A stretch of DNA of 64,000 nucleotides from Rotaria macrura (Eukaryota; Rotifera; Eurotatoria; Philodinida; Philodinidae). Where the stretch lies: contig OENT01000204.1 of assembly GCA_900239685.1 (NCBI GenBank), positions 22,275 through 86,274 on the forward strand, in the 5' to 3' direction. The notes under the pieces are model-generated. The model was not told where the DNA came from, did not search any database, and saw only the letters and a program-made list of their open reading frames with translations. Below, piece by piece: positions 22,298-33,383 of this stretch (position 1 is the stretch's first letter; every line of letters starts with the position of its first letter). The position numbers and the translations under genes were made by a program.

Positions 22298-22598
22298 ATA
22301 CAAAACTGTAAATAAAAACCATGCTTCTATTGGTCTTTGTGCGAAAGAATAAAATAAATAAAGATAACGGAATGAAAACTAAGCCGATTAGTCGATTGAG
22401 CCAATCTATATAAACACGCCAGCACTAAATAAAGAAAGAGTTTGCTCTTACGTTATACTGTAAAAAGTGGCTAAGGCGTCAAATTTTCTCAAACGGTTCA
22501 TGAGAAGGATCATCATAAACGATGGTCTCTTCACATATCTCTCTATTAGCGAGAATCAACATGAAAGTTTCACAGAAAGCATTCTTTGTATTAGACTG
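22298..22598 (+). repeat. duplicated block B, copy 2
   Basis: Matches 5785-6080 in the same orientation, including the TATA-like CTATATAA and AAAAAGTGGCTAAGGCGTC. Here it lies about 490 bp upstream of the second sulfotransferase-like gene rather than downstream of mPARG. Confidence 0.75.
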
Positions 22599-22959
22599 TG
22601 TTTTATACGAGTATATAAACCCTTCATAATTTCATATCCAACGATGAGCACATGATGATTCATTCGATTCAATTATTATACCCGTTCTGAAATATCTTTC
22701 ATTCGTTAAAACAGCATCTGCTCTTTTTTTAATTATGCTATACGTGAACCCAATCTTCTTGTGGTAATTTTTACTCTGTCGATACTTTTGCTCTTTCACT
22801 AATTCGGATAACACCATAGTACCTGAAGATAAAAAATGGAAGATTATATGTTGACTCTGTTTAAAGTACTATCATTATCTTGTAGATTCACGTGAAACAA
22901 GAAACCTGCATTTGAATAAAAAGTAACAGTACATCACAGTTTGTTTTCCTTATCGAACA

Positions 22960-24050
22960 GAAACGAATGAGAAAAGTAAAAACCAAATAGAAGGTCGATG
23001 TTAGTACTGCTTCGTCGCTTATCTTTTCTCATGGGTTTGGTGTGGTGATATTTCGTTGCTGCTAGCCAGTTCTGTATTTTCGACTGATGGAGTCAACAAA
23101 AATCGTCTTTCTATGGTCACACGTACGTTCAGTTTCGACTGCATTCGAGCGAGCTTTCTTGCAACGAGAGGACTATGTCACTTTCCATGAACCGTTTGGT
23201 GAGCCTTGCTATTTTGGTCCGGAACGTATCTACAGCTACTATGATCATGAACTAAGTGAACATGCAGAATATATCAATACAACTTACTCGCAGATGATCG
23301 ATCAGATAGTGAATGCTGCATCAAGCGATGAGAAGAAGAATGTATTTGTGAAAGACATGGCCCGCCATGTTGTACGACCTGGCTATAAGTTACATAATGA
23401 AAATCTAACTGTACTTCCTATTGATTTCCTCAAGCGGTGTACACATACGTTCATCCTTCGAACTCCAAAAAAGGCTGTACCTTCTTTGTATCGTGCATAT
23501 GTTAACACAAATATGAAGTTCATTCATGATGATATAGGATACCCAGAACTACTGGCTTTATTCGAGTTTCTGACCGAGCTGACAGGCATTCAACCACCTC
23601 TCATTGAAGCAGACGATCTTCTTGCCGAACCTCAAGCCATCATTCAAGCATACTGTGAAGCAGGCATTCATGATCGATTTGAACCGAGCATGCTCGAATG
23701 GAAAGCAGGACGAGTTGAAGTGTTCGATAAATGGGCCGGTTGGCATGACAATGCTCAGAATAGTACAGGTTTCAATCAGTTTCAGCAAACAAGGGACAGT
23801 GCGGATGATCTCTTTCTACCTGACGATGTACAACAACTGATTGAACAAAGCATGCCCATCTACGAGAAGTTGTGTAGATATAAGATAAACATATGATATA
23901 GGATCCTTGCTATCTCCCTTTGGTATCGAATGCGAACCTTATTTTCTTATTTTACTTATAGTTCACTTTTATAATGAGGGATAAATATAATTAAATGAAA
24001 ATGAAAATGAATATTTGATAGTTTTATACATTCTTGTTCGTCGTTATAAG
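22960..24050 (+). repeat. duplicated block A, copy 2
   Basis: Second copy of the gene-plus-flank unit at 240-1335. Upstream similarity (AATAGAAGGT...CGTCGCTTATCTTT) begins about 100 bp before the start codon and downstream identity runs to about 24040. Confidence 0.85.
23087..23896 (+). CDS. sulfotransferase-like P-loop protein, copy 2
   Basis: Intact 269-codon single-exon paralogue of the gene at 357, same length and start. The nucleotide-binding loop reads IVFLWSHVRSVSTAFERAF. Conserved blocks shared by both copies are HEPFGEPCYF, VFVKDMARHV, FLKRCTHTFILRTP, FEFLTELTGIQP and DKWAGWHDNAQNSTGFNQFQ. Divergence is concentrated in residues about 45-75 and 95-110, while the last third is nearly identical at the DNA level, including one run of about 70 identical bases. 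Both frames are open, so both copies may be functional. Reaction and substrate are not known; a cytosolic sulfotransferase-fold enzyme is the best description. Confidence 0.8.
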   Translation: MESTKIVFLWSHVRSVSTAFERAFLQREDYVTFHEPFGEPCYFGPERIYSYYDHELSEHAEYINTTYSQMIDQIVNAASSDEKKNVFVKDMARHVVRPGYKLHNENLTVLPIDFLKRCTHTFILRTPKKAVPSLYRAYVNTNMKFIHDDIGYPELLALFEFLTELTGIQPPLIEADDLLAEPQAIIQAYCEAGIHDRFEPSMLEWKAGRVEVFDKWAGWHDNAQNSTGFNQFQQTRDSADDLFLPDDVQQLIEQSMPIYEKLCRYKINI

Positions 24051-25494
24051 ATTCTTTCGAGCAAAGAAATCCTATTCCAATATTCGACATTAAAGTTACA
24101 AGGCATACGAGATGCGCATCCAAATCGTTAAAGCTGAAATACAGCGACGATGCTCATATATATCGGCTACCGTGGAGCATGACTTTTGTGTAAAATCTAT
24201 CTGTTCGATAATGTGAAAAGATTTGGGGAATATGAAACTAGACGTGCTGATGAGATGATCGGCAGTAACTTTTTTCTTACAGTGTCCTCTATCATGTTGT
24301 CACTCATACTTTACTGATATATGAACTGGTGTTCTGTGTGGAACAGAAAGAAATGAAGTAATGCATCCATCAAGATGGCATTGACACTATACTTCTTCAG
24401 GTTGATAATGTTCATCGGAAAAAGTGTACATTGAACTATTGACGACAGGTATCATCCGATTCTCTATTCCTTCTCCTTTTCTTTGCACGATGTGTTACAC
24501 CAAAGAATACCTGATCATTTTTCATTTGGAAAACGTTTTTTATCATCTGATAGAATACAATCATGTTCGATTCAGTAACGATCAGAAACATTCTTTCTGG
24601 TTTTACATGCTTAAACTTCGCGATGCTCATATTAATTAGCTACACCGTTGTCAACTAAGTGTGGCTAAATGTTTTCATGAAACTATAATCTAAAAACGTG
24701 TGACAATAAATTGAATTAGATCATGGCTTGCTCTACGTCTTGCAGTTAAATCTCATCAAAATAATCTTATTCGTGCAGAAGCTCGTTTTTTTATTATGAT
24801 CTTAGTTTTTATCATTGCTGTTCTCTAAGAAAGATTGTCCGATTATGAGCAAAATTTAATCAAGGAATAATATTGAACTTTCGGATTTTCCGATTGGTGC
24901 TTTTTTCTAATTATACTATTTCCACTTGAGTAACATTGTCTTTCATCGACGCACTGTATAGTGTTCATGTCAATGAAAACGTATCGAACTCAACGGCAGC
25001 TCTCATCATTCATTTTCAGTTTCGTTATATTCTAAGAATTACGGGAGTCTTTGTCTTGTATGTGAACGCTTTTGAATACTAGAGAATAAGCGATACTTTT
25101 CTTTTACAAAGTTATGGACAGGAAACGTTGGAAAAATATTAGAATGCTACTCTCAGATACATATCATTCTCTAGAAAAAAAGTAGATTTCTTTTTAATAG
25201 ATGTCTGAAACAGGTATATCATTTCATGAGAATGAGAACTGGTTTCATTTTTTTTGTTGTGTAATGAAGAATTATATAAATTCAGAATAGTATTGACGAT
25301 GATTAGCGACCTCTATTATCCAGTAATTTCAATTTACAATCGAACGAACATTCCACCAATATCTACAAGCGTTTACTAGCTAAACCATAATTGGAATCGG
25401 TTGATAGTGTCTATTCATTCTAATCTTTCCAGTATTTAGATCTAGTCATTAATCTCAGTTTTGAAATGTGTATTTAAATGTAAACAAGAAGAGA
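23897..25494. other. intergenic, possible decayed coding traces
   Basis: After the shared 3' flank I see no intact gene. Around 24700-24850 a + frame interrupted by stops reads WLALRLAVKSHQNNLIRAEA and then a hydrophobic FFIMILVFIIAVL, suggestive of a decayed membrane protein, but I cannot identify it. Confidence 0.4.
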
Positions 25495-28400
25495 ATGGCG
25501 ACAGAAAATATTTCTCCACTATCTTCAACTATAAAAATTCATCATCGACGTAATAAATTAAAAAAAAACAGTGACATAACTTCACCAACTAATGCCAGTG
25601 ATTGGAGTAACTATTTTGTCAGATTTTATATAGATTTCTCTGGAATAACATTCATCATTCTAGCAATTACATTTTGTATAATCGGCTCTGCATGTTTAAA
25701 TCAACGACTTCTAGCTTCATTGGACGATCGGTATGTATATGAATGTATAGATGATGAACGGCAAGTTCTACATACGTTAACGGAAACAAAAATTTTATTA
25801 TCTCAACATCAACTACGTATTTATATTGTTGATTCATTTGATGATGGTATATTTCAATATTTAAAAGACAATGAAGATATTTACACAATAAGTTCTGAAC
25901 TTGTATTATCATGTACAGAAAAAGAAATAGTAAACATGATTCGCCTTCTCTCCCTTGAATTGAGCAATCAAAATCTTTTCTTTAGGATATACCTGTACCA
26001 AGAAAAAATCGTCCCTTGTATTGTCAACACTTATCTTCGGCTGTCATATGTTTCGTTGGAATTCGAAGAGATACACATGTATATTATGACAATTTTAATG
26101 TTTGCTTCTTTTCTTAAGTTGTCTTTCTTTTCATACAGACGGAATGTAGTGATTTTGTTCATTATCTTGGTGGATCTGTTCGAAAAGATTATACCGATCA
26201 AGTGACACACGTTATATCTTATGCAAATATCGGTGAAAAATATCTTGTAAGAATCTTCTGATCGTTATTCATATTTCATAATGATGTTTCTCTCTAAATC
26301 CTTTAGACGGCATTTAATATGGAAAGAAGTGAAATTCTAACAGAAGAATGGCTTTTACGTTGTTGGCATGAACGAAATAATCGACAATTCAATCCATTTG
26401 ATTCAGAACTTATTTACATGTATCGTGCTAAACCATTACACAATCTAAGTTTATTCTTTTCTGGTTTTAACAATGATCATGAATTACAACGTTTACATAC
26501 TTTTACTAATGAACATGGTAATTTATTTGTTTTATAAAATAGTAACTTTAAAAGGACCTATCTATGAACTAAATTTCCTGTGGAAAATTCATTATAAAAG
26601 TTTTGAATTGATTTCAAATGTTCTGGTTCGTTCAAGCGAAATTTTCAGAATTTGATGAGATTCTCATTTGAACATGACATGGAGACTTTCAATGTTGGAT
26701 GATGCATGCACTGAATATGATTCCATGAACTATTGAAAAATCAAAAGTTCTTTTACTCTATAGCATACATGTAAATATAGGAATAAAATTATGGTGCTTC
26801 TGTGAAGGTGAGATATTAGCTTAGCATTTTCTTTCACAAACTCAGGTGTCAAGCTATGATCTATTTATTGAGAATCCACAAAAAAAGAACAACAGAATGA
26901 ATCAGTGAGGATAATATTCTCATATAATAATTTCTTTTCTTAGGTGGATTTATAACGGAGGACATGAATCAAGCAACACATATTGTTATTTTCGATACGA
27001 ATTTATTTATATCGACTTACCCATCTTATACGCGTAAACATCGTCAATATATTGTACATGTTCAAGTATGTATTTATCAAAAAAGAAGAAATGATCTGAT
27101 TTAAAATTATTTTTTAGTGGTTTTGGGAATGTTTATGTTTACTGGGTAAAGCTGATGAATCTATCTATAGCATTAATCAAGCAGCAACACTCAACTCTTC
27201 ATTATTATTACTTTCGCCATCAACACACAGTGAAAGTCCACTGCATGATTCATCATTAAATATGAATGTTAAACGAAAGCGTCGTCGTAAATATTCCTAC
27301 ATTAATGAACAAATCGATCGTACACCAAATTCTAAACGTTTTAATAATAGTACTAATGAGAATGAGAATGTCTTAGATGAAAATATCATTTCAGGTAAAT
27401 TTTAATGAATAAATGTGCGAATTTTCTATTTTCTTTTCGTTGTAGACAAACAACAAAATATGAAAAAAGATAACAAATATTTGATAGGCATGGAATTAAG
27501 AGAAACCGAACGAAATTATGTTACTATGTTATCAAATATTGTTCGAGTAAGTTAAAACCATTCGATGACATATATTTTATTGACTGAAATATCCGAATGA
27601 AAAAGTTAAGAACATCTACAAATATTAGAAAATCTTAATTTTCAAATGAAGTTATTGTCGAACTATTGTAATGACTCGATGTTCTAGTACTTTCATCACT
27701 CGATCCTAAAGCATTTAATTGCTTCATTCTTTATCTCAACAACATTCGAAAATTTGCCGATAGCCTACAGACGTCGTATTCGTCCAGAGTTTAGAGTTTG
27801 CTATTTTAGAACCTAACTTTTCAAATAAGAAAAGACAAACAGACGGTATGAGAAAGTCAATCTAAGACATGATCAAACTTACGGATGTCTCGATATTTTG
27901 CTGATAATTTTGTCAAGTTTCTATCGTTCTAGCTGAGGTTTCTACAGAACGATTCCTCGTTCAATTCTCTACAAAGCTGTAAACAAAATTTTAACATATA
28001 CAGTGTGTAAAATAATTATTCGGACACGTTTATTTTCATTCTTTTTTTCCGCCTCCGTAAAAGCTATAACGAATCTAACAAGTGATTCTGGTAGAGAAAA
28101 TTGTTTCTGACAAGAACATAAGGGAATAAAAATTATACTCGGATTTTTAACGATGGGGTCTCCAGAAAACCAAAACCCTAAATTTTCTGAAACTGGAACG
28201 TGCAAGTATAACTTTGTTTAGATTACATAGAAACATAGAGCAAACAGTCCTCTACAAAACGAGACGTCTCCGAGGTCTCTGCGGCATTTTTTAGCTGAGT
28301 TAAAGCACCTTAATTTTACTCGAAAAATGGCTTTTTTCTTACAAATGATAGAAAAACGACTATTTGGTCTTCCGTAAGATTGCTTTAACTCAGCTAAAAA

Positions 28401-31400
28401 ATGTCGCAGAGACCTCGGAGACGTCTCGTTTTGTAGAGGACTGTTTGCTCTATGTTTCTATGTAATCTAAACAAAGTTATACTTGCACGTTCGAGTTTCA
28501 GAAAATTTAGGGTTTTGGTTTTCTGGAGACCCCATCGTTAAAAATCCGAGTATAATTTTTATTCCCTTATGTTCTTGTCAGAAACAATTTTCTCTACTAG
28601 AATCACTTTTTAGATTCGTTATAGCTTTTACGGAGGCGGAAAAAAAGAATGAAAATAAACGTGTCCGAATAATTATTTTACATACTGTAAGTAGGTTTTT
28701 ACCAATTCTGGATTAAAGGCCGCAAGATCCCAAAATAATGAGTTTTTTAAAAAGTAATTTATCAAAGAACTAACTTTAATTTTTTTTGCCGACAGGACGG
28801 CTGCCTTATTGTCATTGTTATCTGATGAATACTCGTTTTCCTGACGTTTCATGAAGTTTAAAGGATCAGGCTATCGATGTCATGTCTTAAATAGCGACGT
28901 GAAATTAGGAAAGCTTATGCTCTCACCCTGTATTTCACATAAAAAAAACAGAATGTTTCGCACGAAAGTTAAAGCATTGAATACAATTAAGAGCGGTCGC
29001 CTAGAAAGATCTTCAAAATGACTTACGATATTTCTTTGTATTTCGCACACTTCACAAACAATACAAACATAATTGAAAAAATAATACTAACAACTTCATC
29101 ATTTCGGGTTCTTGCATTATTTAATCTAGAATTCGTAGGAACCAAATTATATGTAAAAACGTAGTACACAGTTTTGTAGAGAATTGAACAAAGAATTGTT
29201 CAATAAGAAACGCCACCCGAACAATCGAAAATTGACAGAAATATCGAGGCATCCACTTTATTGTAAAAGTGACAGAATTCTAAGGTCTAATAGAATGTAG
29301 AACTCGAGAGTTATTTCTGTATTTAGAACATTAATTGAATAGACTATACTATTGACATATGATGCATTGTCGAAATATTTCTTCTACTGTAATTTTTGAC
29401 CATCAATGATTCATAAACAATAGTTTGTTCATTGATTTCAGCATGTGTCGGTTTTTTCTTTGCTCTTTCAAATAGATTTTTAAAACAGAAATGGAAAAAG
29501 ATGATCGTCGAAATGGTCCTATACTTACAAAAGTTGAAAGTACACAAATATTCGGAAATATTGAAGAAATTTATCATTTACATTTATCGATTGCTGAACA
29601 ACTTGATCGAGCTATAAATGAAGATGAATGTATTGGTTCAGTATTTTTAGCTAATGTTCGTATGATGTTTCATGCAAAAAATCTAAGAAAATTACATCTT
29701 CTTTATTGTTTGTCTATTGTATTTAGTCTGTTGAACTTTTACGTGTTTATCAACCATATACAAAATTTTATGATAAAACTATCGAAGCAATTCATACATT
29801 AGAAAAGACAAATTCTCGTTTTTATGCTTACCTTAAAGTAATATTCTTTCGTTAAATAAATAAATAATCTAAAAGAAAGAAGAAAAACATTTATTTCAAT
29901 TAGATTTGTGAACATAAAACTGAATTAGGTAAACAACATTTAGCTGATTTAATGATAAGACCGATTCAACGTTTGCCAAGCATATTATTATTATTAGAAC
30001 GCTTACTTAAATATACATCTATAACACATCTTGATTATCAATTATTAATTGATTCATTAGATAAATTACGTGAAATAGCAAAAACGTTAAACGACGAACG
30101 AGGAAAAACAGAGAAACATTTATCGATGTTTAACATTGTCAATAGTATTGATCATTGTCCAGTAAGAGAGAAAGAAAAAAAAAACTCCAACATTTATGTG
30201 TATACTTGTCTGTTTCAAATTTTTATTTTATAAATTTATTTTAGCCAGAATTACTTGCTGCACATCGTGATTACATAGAAAAATTTCAAGTTATTGAACT
30301 TTCACAAGAATTAACAACAACACGAACACATTTAACTCTGTTTCTATTTTCCGACTGTCTTGAAGTAGATATTTGTATTAGAAATGAAACAAAAATTTTC
30401 GTTGTCTTCACAGATTACTAAATCCCGTGGTAATTTGTGGAAAACATCTGGTATGAAAACGTACAAACATGTTGCACTTATTCAATTAAGCGATATTCGA
30501 AGTTTATTCGACATTAATCCAGTAACATTAACTATTGATGGTAAGAAATACCGATTGTATTTTCTTGTACAGCTTTTGCAATCACATTCACACAATGACA
30601 TGATGTGAGTAGAAAGCTAACAATGGTTTCTTTTGACATCGAATGTCAAAATGTAAATAGACACGTACGATGGGACAGTGTCCGTACGATTGATGGATTT
30701 ACAGTAGACATTCGTACTTATGAGTAAAAACTATTCCATTAGATCTTAACCGATAGATATATCTACTTGAAATCTTCAATCAAAACATAACTCAAGAGAA
30801 AGTACTTTCACGATTTACATATCTATGTGTACCATCTGCATTATGAAACAAGTTGTTATCAAACTTTATCTTGACTCTATAAATCGTTAGTTTCTCTATT
30901 GAAATGAATTCAATTGTTTTTCTTGGAAACAAAAGGATGCAGCAGGAATTTTTAAGACAAAAGTGTCATCATACAAAAGTTAGATTAAAATATTTACGGA
31001 TAGCTAAATTCAATCTATCTCACGAATTTTCTTCTAAAAACTAGTTTCCAAAAAATGCGTTTTGAACGTAGCTTGCCATCGGCTAGATAAATAAAAAATA
31101 GATGATAAAACTTTTTCGAGAACACAACCAAAAATGTTTAGTACATATATCTCATAGAGTTATAAATATCCATTCGTACTGAATCAATTATTAATTGATA
31201 AGTCAAGATTATCTTGACTATATCTAGTAATCGAATCATATTGATATTTTGTTAAATAATTAATATGCGATTTCTAAGCATATCGATAACGTTGCGATCT
31301 ACGTTCAAATATCTAGAACAAATTCATTCAGAAACATGAAATATTGTAATTCAAATATATCGAAAGGAATCGAATTTATTCCATAAAACAGTAAGAATAG

Positions 31401-32870
31401 TTTCCATACTAATTCGAAAGATGAAAAGGATAAGAACTATGAAATATGTTCATTTTATTTCTATAAATATTTTCTTCATATAGAAACTGAACAATTTGGA
31501 ATGCTTTGTTCGATTGATGGTCAAACACGTCAACTTTTATTTCGTGTTTTAAATGGAAATATAAATACTAGTAGTAGCAATAGCTCAAAATCTTATTTCA
31601 CTGATTCAATGTCTTCATTATCATCTGTTTCAACATTATCGAATAGTACTCATCACGGAAATAATAAAACCGATGTACTTCATCAATTAGCGAAAGCAAT
31701 GTCCAATGATCGATGTCTACTTGATAAAGTAAAGTTTTTTTTTTATTATGTCAAAGAATTATAGTTAACTATAGTTTTAATTCTAGTTTTCATTGATTCA
31801 AACATTAACAAGCACAAAGAGTAGTCATCATATGTATAGTTCTCAAACTTCACTTGAAAATTCAGAAATTGATTCAGGTTTACGTTCAACAAGTAGTCTA
31901 AATCTATTAGGTTTAGCACTTAAACGGTAAGAAAATTTTGTTTTCCAAATCATAACCTATTCTTCGATAAACCTATGTTCATATTTTAGTGGTCTTCATA
32001 AAGCAAATAAACGTTTAAGTCGTGCTTTTTCATTCAGTCCAGAACCAAATAAACATCTAACGAAAAAAATGAATAGCCCAATTCATCTATTACAAGACGA
32101 TTGGCCGAATAGTTTCGATTCAACTAAACAAATCAGTGTATCATCTAGACAAGTATGTATATCATAGTTAAATGTTCTATAATAAAGCTGAAATATTCAA
32201 AACAACAGAAATAAGTCGAAACACGACATGAACAAGTATTTCTCTTTTACACTGCTGATTCCAGTTTAATACACACAATGATCATAGACTTGTACGTCAT
32301 AGAACATTTCAATCACTTAACTGATAATGTTTGGTATCAGTTTTAGTTTAGTAGTGAAAATCATTCTCATATTCCAATAGTTGCAACAGTCACTCGAAGC
32401 CATGAGTAAACGTTAGAGGTCTGCGTTTCCACTAAATCCGGAACTGTTTCTTTAATATGATTGCTGACGTCTAGTTTTCTTAGCAGACAATTAAAAAGAA
32501 ATGATGCACAATGGGCATCACATACGACCTTGAGATGGAAATATGAATCTTCTATTTAGCAGTATCTAAAAACCATGAACGATACCGTATCTACCCCAAT
32601 TCTTTTAAGTTATAGCTCATTCGATTTTCTCAGATTATTCATCGATTTTACAGCGCGTCTCAATTGTTGCTTCAAGTTAAATTAACTACTCTCTCGATCT
32701 ATAGTTGTCTGATTTCAAATCTATTGTTTTCACTCTATATTTTTAGGATTCATTTCTGAAAAATGTTCACTCTTTCAATTCTTCACCTTTCATGCAATCT
32801 ATCCAGGAACGTAAGCTTATCATGAATTTTTCGATTGATTCTTCATTTGATTACTTTGCTTTTAGAATGA
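25495..32870 (+). CDS. ECT2: ECT2 (Pebble)-type Rho guanine nucleotide exchange factor
   Basis: Cytokinesis RhoGEF that activates RhoA at the cell equator. Exons: 25495-25929, 25986-26078, 26139-26246, 26307-26517, 26944-27065, 27118-27394, 27446-27546, 29476-29655, 29727-29837, 29904-30161, 30245-30364, 30414-30540, 31484-31728, 31787-31926, 31990-32152, 32747-32810, 32866-32870; they sum to 920 codons. Order matches ECT2: BRCT0 (RIYIVDSFDDGIFQYLKDNE), BRCT1 (RPLYCQHLSSAVICFVG, TEWLL-type ILTEEWLLRCW), BRCT2 (LSLFFSGFNNDHELQ, WFWECLCLLGKADESIY), basic KRKRRRK linker, DH domain (RNGPILTKV, LADLMIRPIQRLPSILLLLE), PH domain (LTLFLFSDCLE), and the C-terminal NKRLSRAFSFSP block. A hydrophobic stretch in exon 1 (25607-25663) has GT...AG ends, is 57 nt and stop-free, so it may be a further intron (900 residues). 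The last 5-nt coding exon is a prediction. Confidence 0.93.
27770..29330. repeat. outer inverted repeat inside ECT2 intron 7
   Basis: Sequence at about 27865-27985 (TTCAATTCTCTACAAAGCTG, GTCTCGATATTTTGCTG) returns as a reverse complement at about 29163-29270 (CAGTTTTGTAGAGAATTGAA, CAGAAATATCGAGGCAT). It brackets the 28001-28687 foldback and about 480 bp of unique sequence. Outer limits are approximate. Confidence 0.6.
28001..28687. mobile_element. TA-flanked foldback (Tc1/mariner-like MITE), 687 bp
   Basis: Arms of about 305 bp are nearly perfect reverse complements. The left end is CAGTGTGTAAAATAATTATT and the right end the complement of CAGTATGTAAAATAATTATT, each flanked by TA (27999-28000 and 28688-28689), the Tc1/mariner target duplication. 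The loop spans about 28309-28386. The mirrored 77-78-codon frames in the two arms are by-products of the palindrome, not genes. It sits inside intron 7 of ECT2. Confidence 0.85.
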
Positions 32871-33383
32871 ATATGTGCAATGATCTAAATCTTTTTCCGT
32901 CCTTTTATGTCTGATATCTTTCACTTCTTTTTTCTCTGCACATCAGTAAATCTATTATTGAATAGTACTTCAATGTGCTTTTGTGTGCGTGTTTTTTGTG
33001 TCTTACGGACTCTGATTATGGAAATAAGTTCGCTTTTGCGACTATGAAAAAACGAATATTTTTTTTTCGCTCAAAACACAAAACTTCACATGCTATTATC
33101 CTTATTTTTTCTCTGTCGATAATTAATCCACTTTTCGGATTAATCTTCAAAAGTACTGTTACGGTTCATACTCTCTTATCGTATCTTTCTTTCTTTCTTT
33201 TTTCTCTGTGTACTGATCAGATGTATCTTTAATAAGAACTAATCTAATAATAGAAAAAAGAAAAAATATAGTGCAATCTTATGACTCATGAATGACTCAT
33301 TTTGTCTATTTCATCATAATCTCGAAAACACAAGTACAAAAAGACAAATGCCAATGTATTTTCATACACACTATTTTTAGATA

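Noticed and set aside
27969-28716. Two similar 77-78-codon frames in opposite orientation sharing the same peptide
   Set aside because: They are the two arms of one foldback element inside an ECT2 intron; the apparent protein repeats only because the DNA is palindromic.
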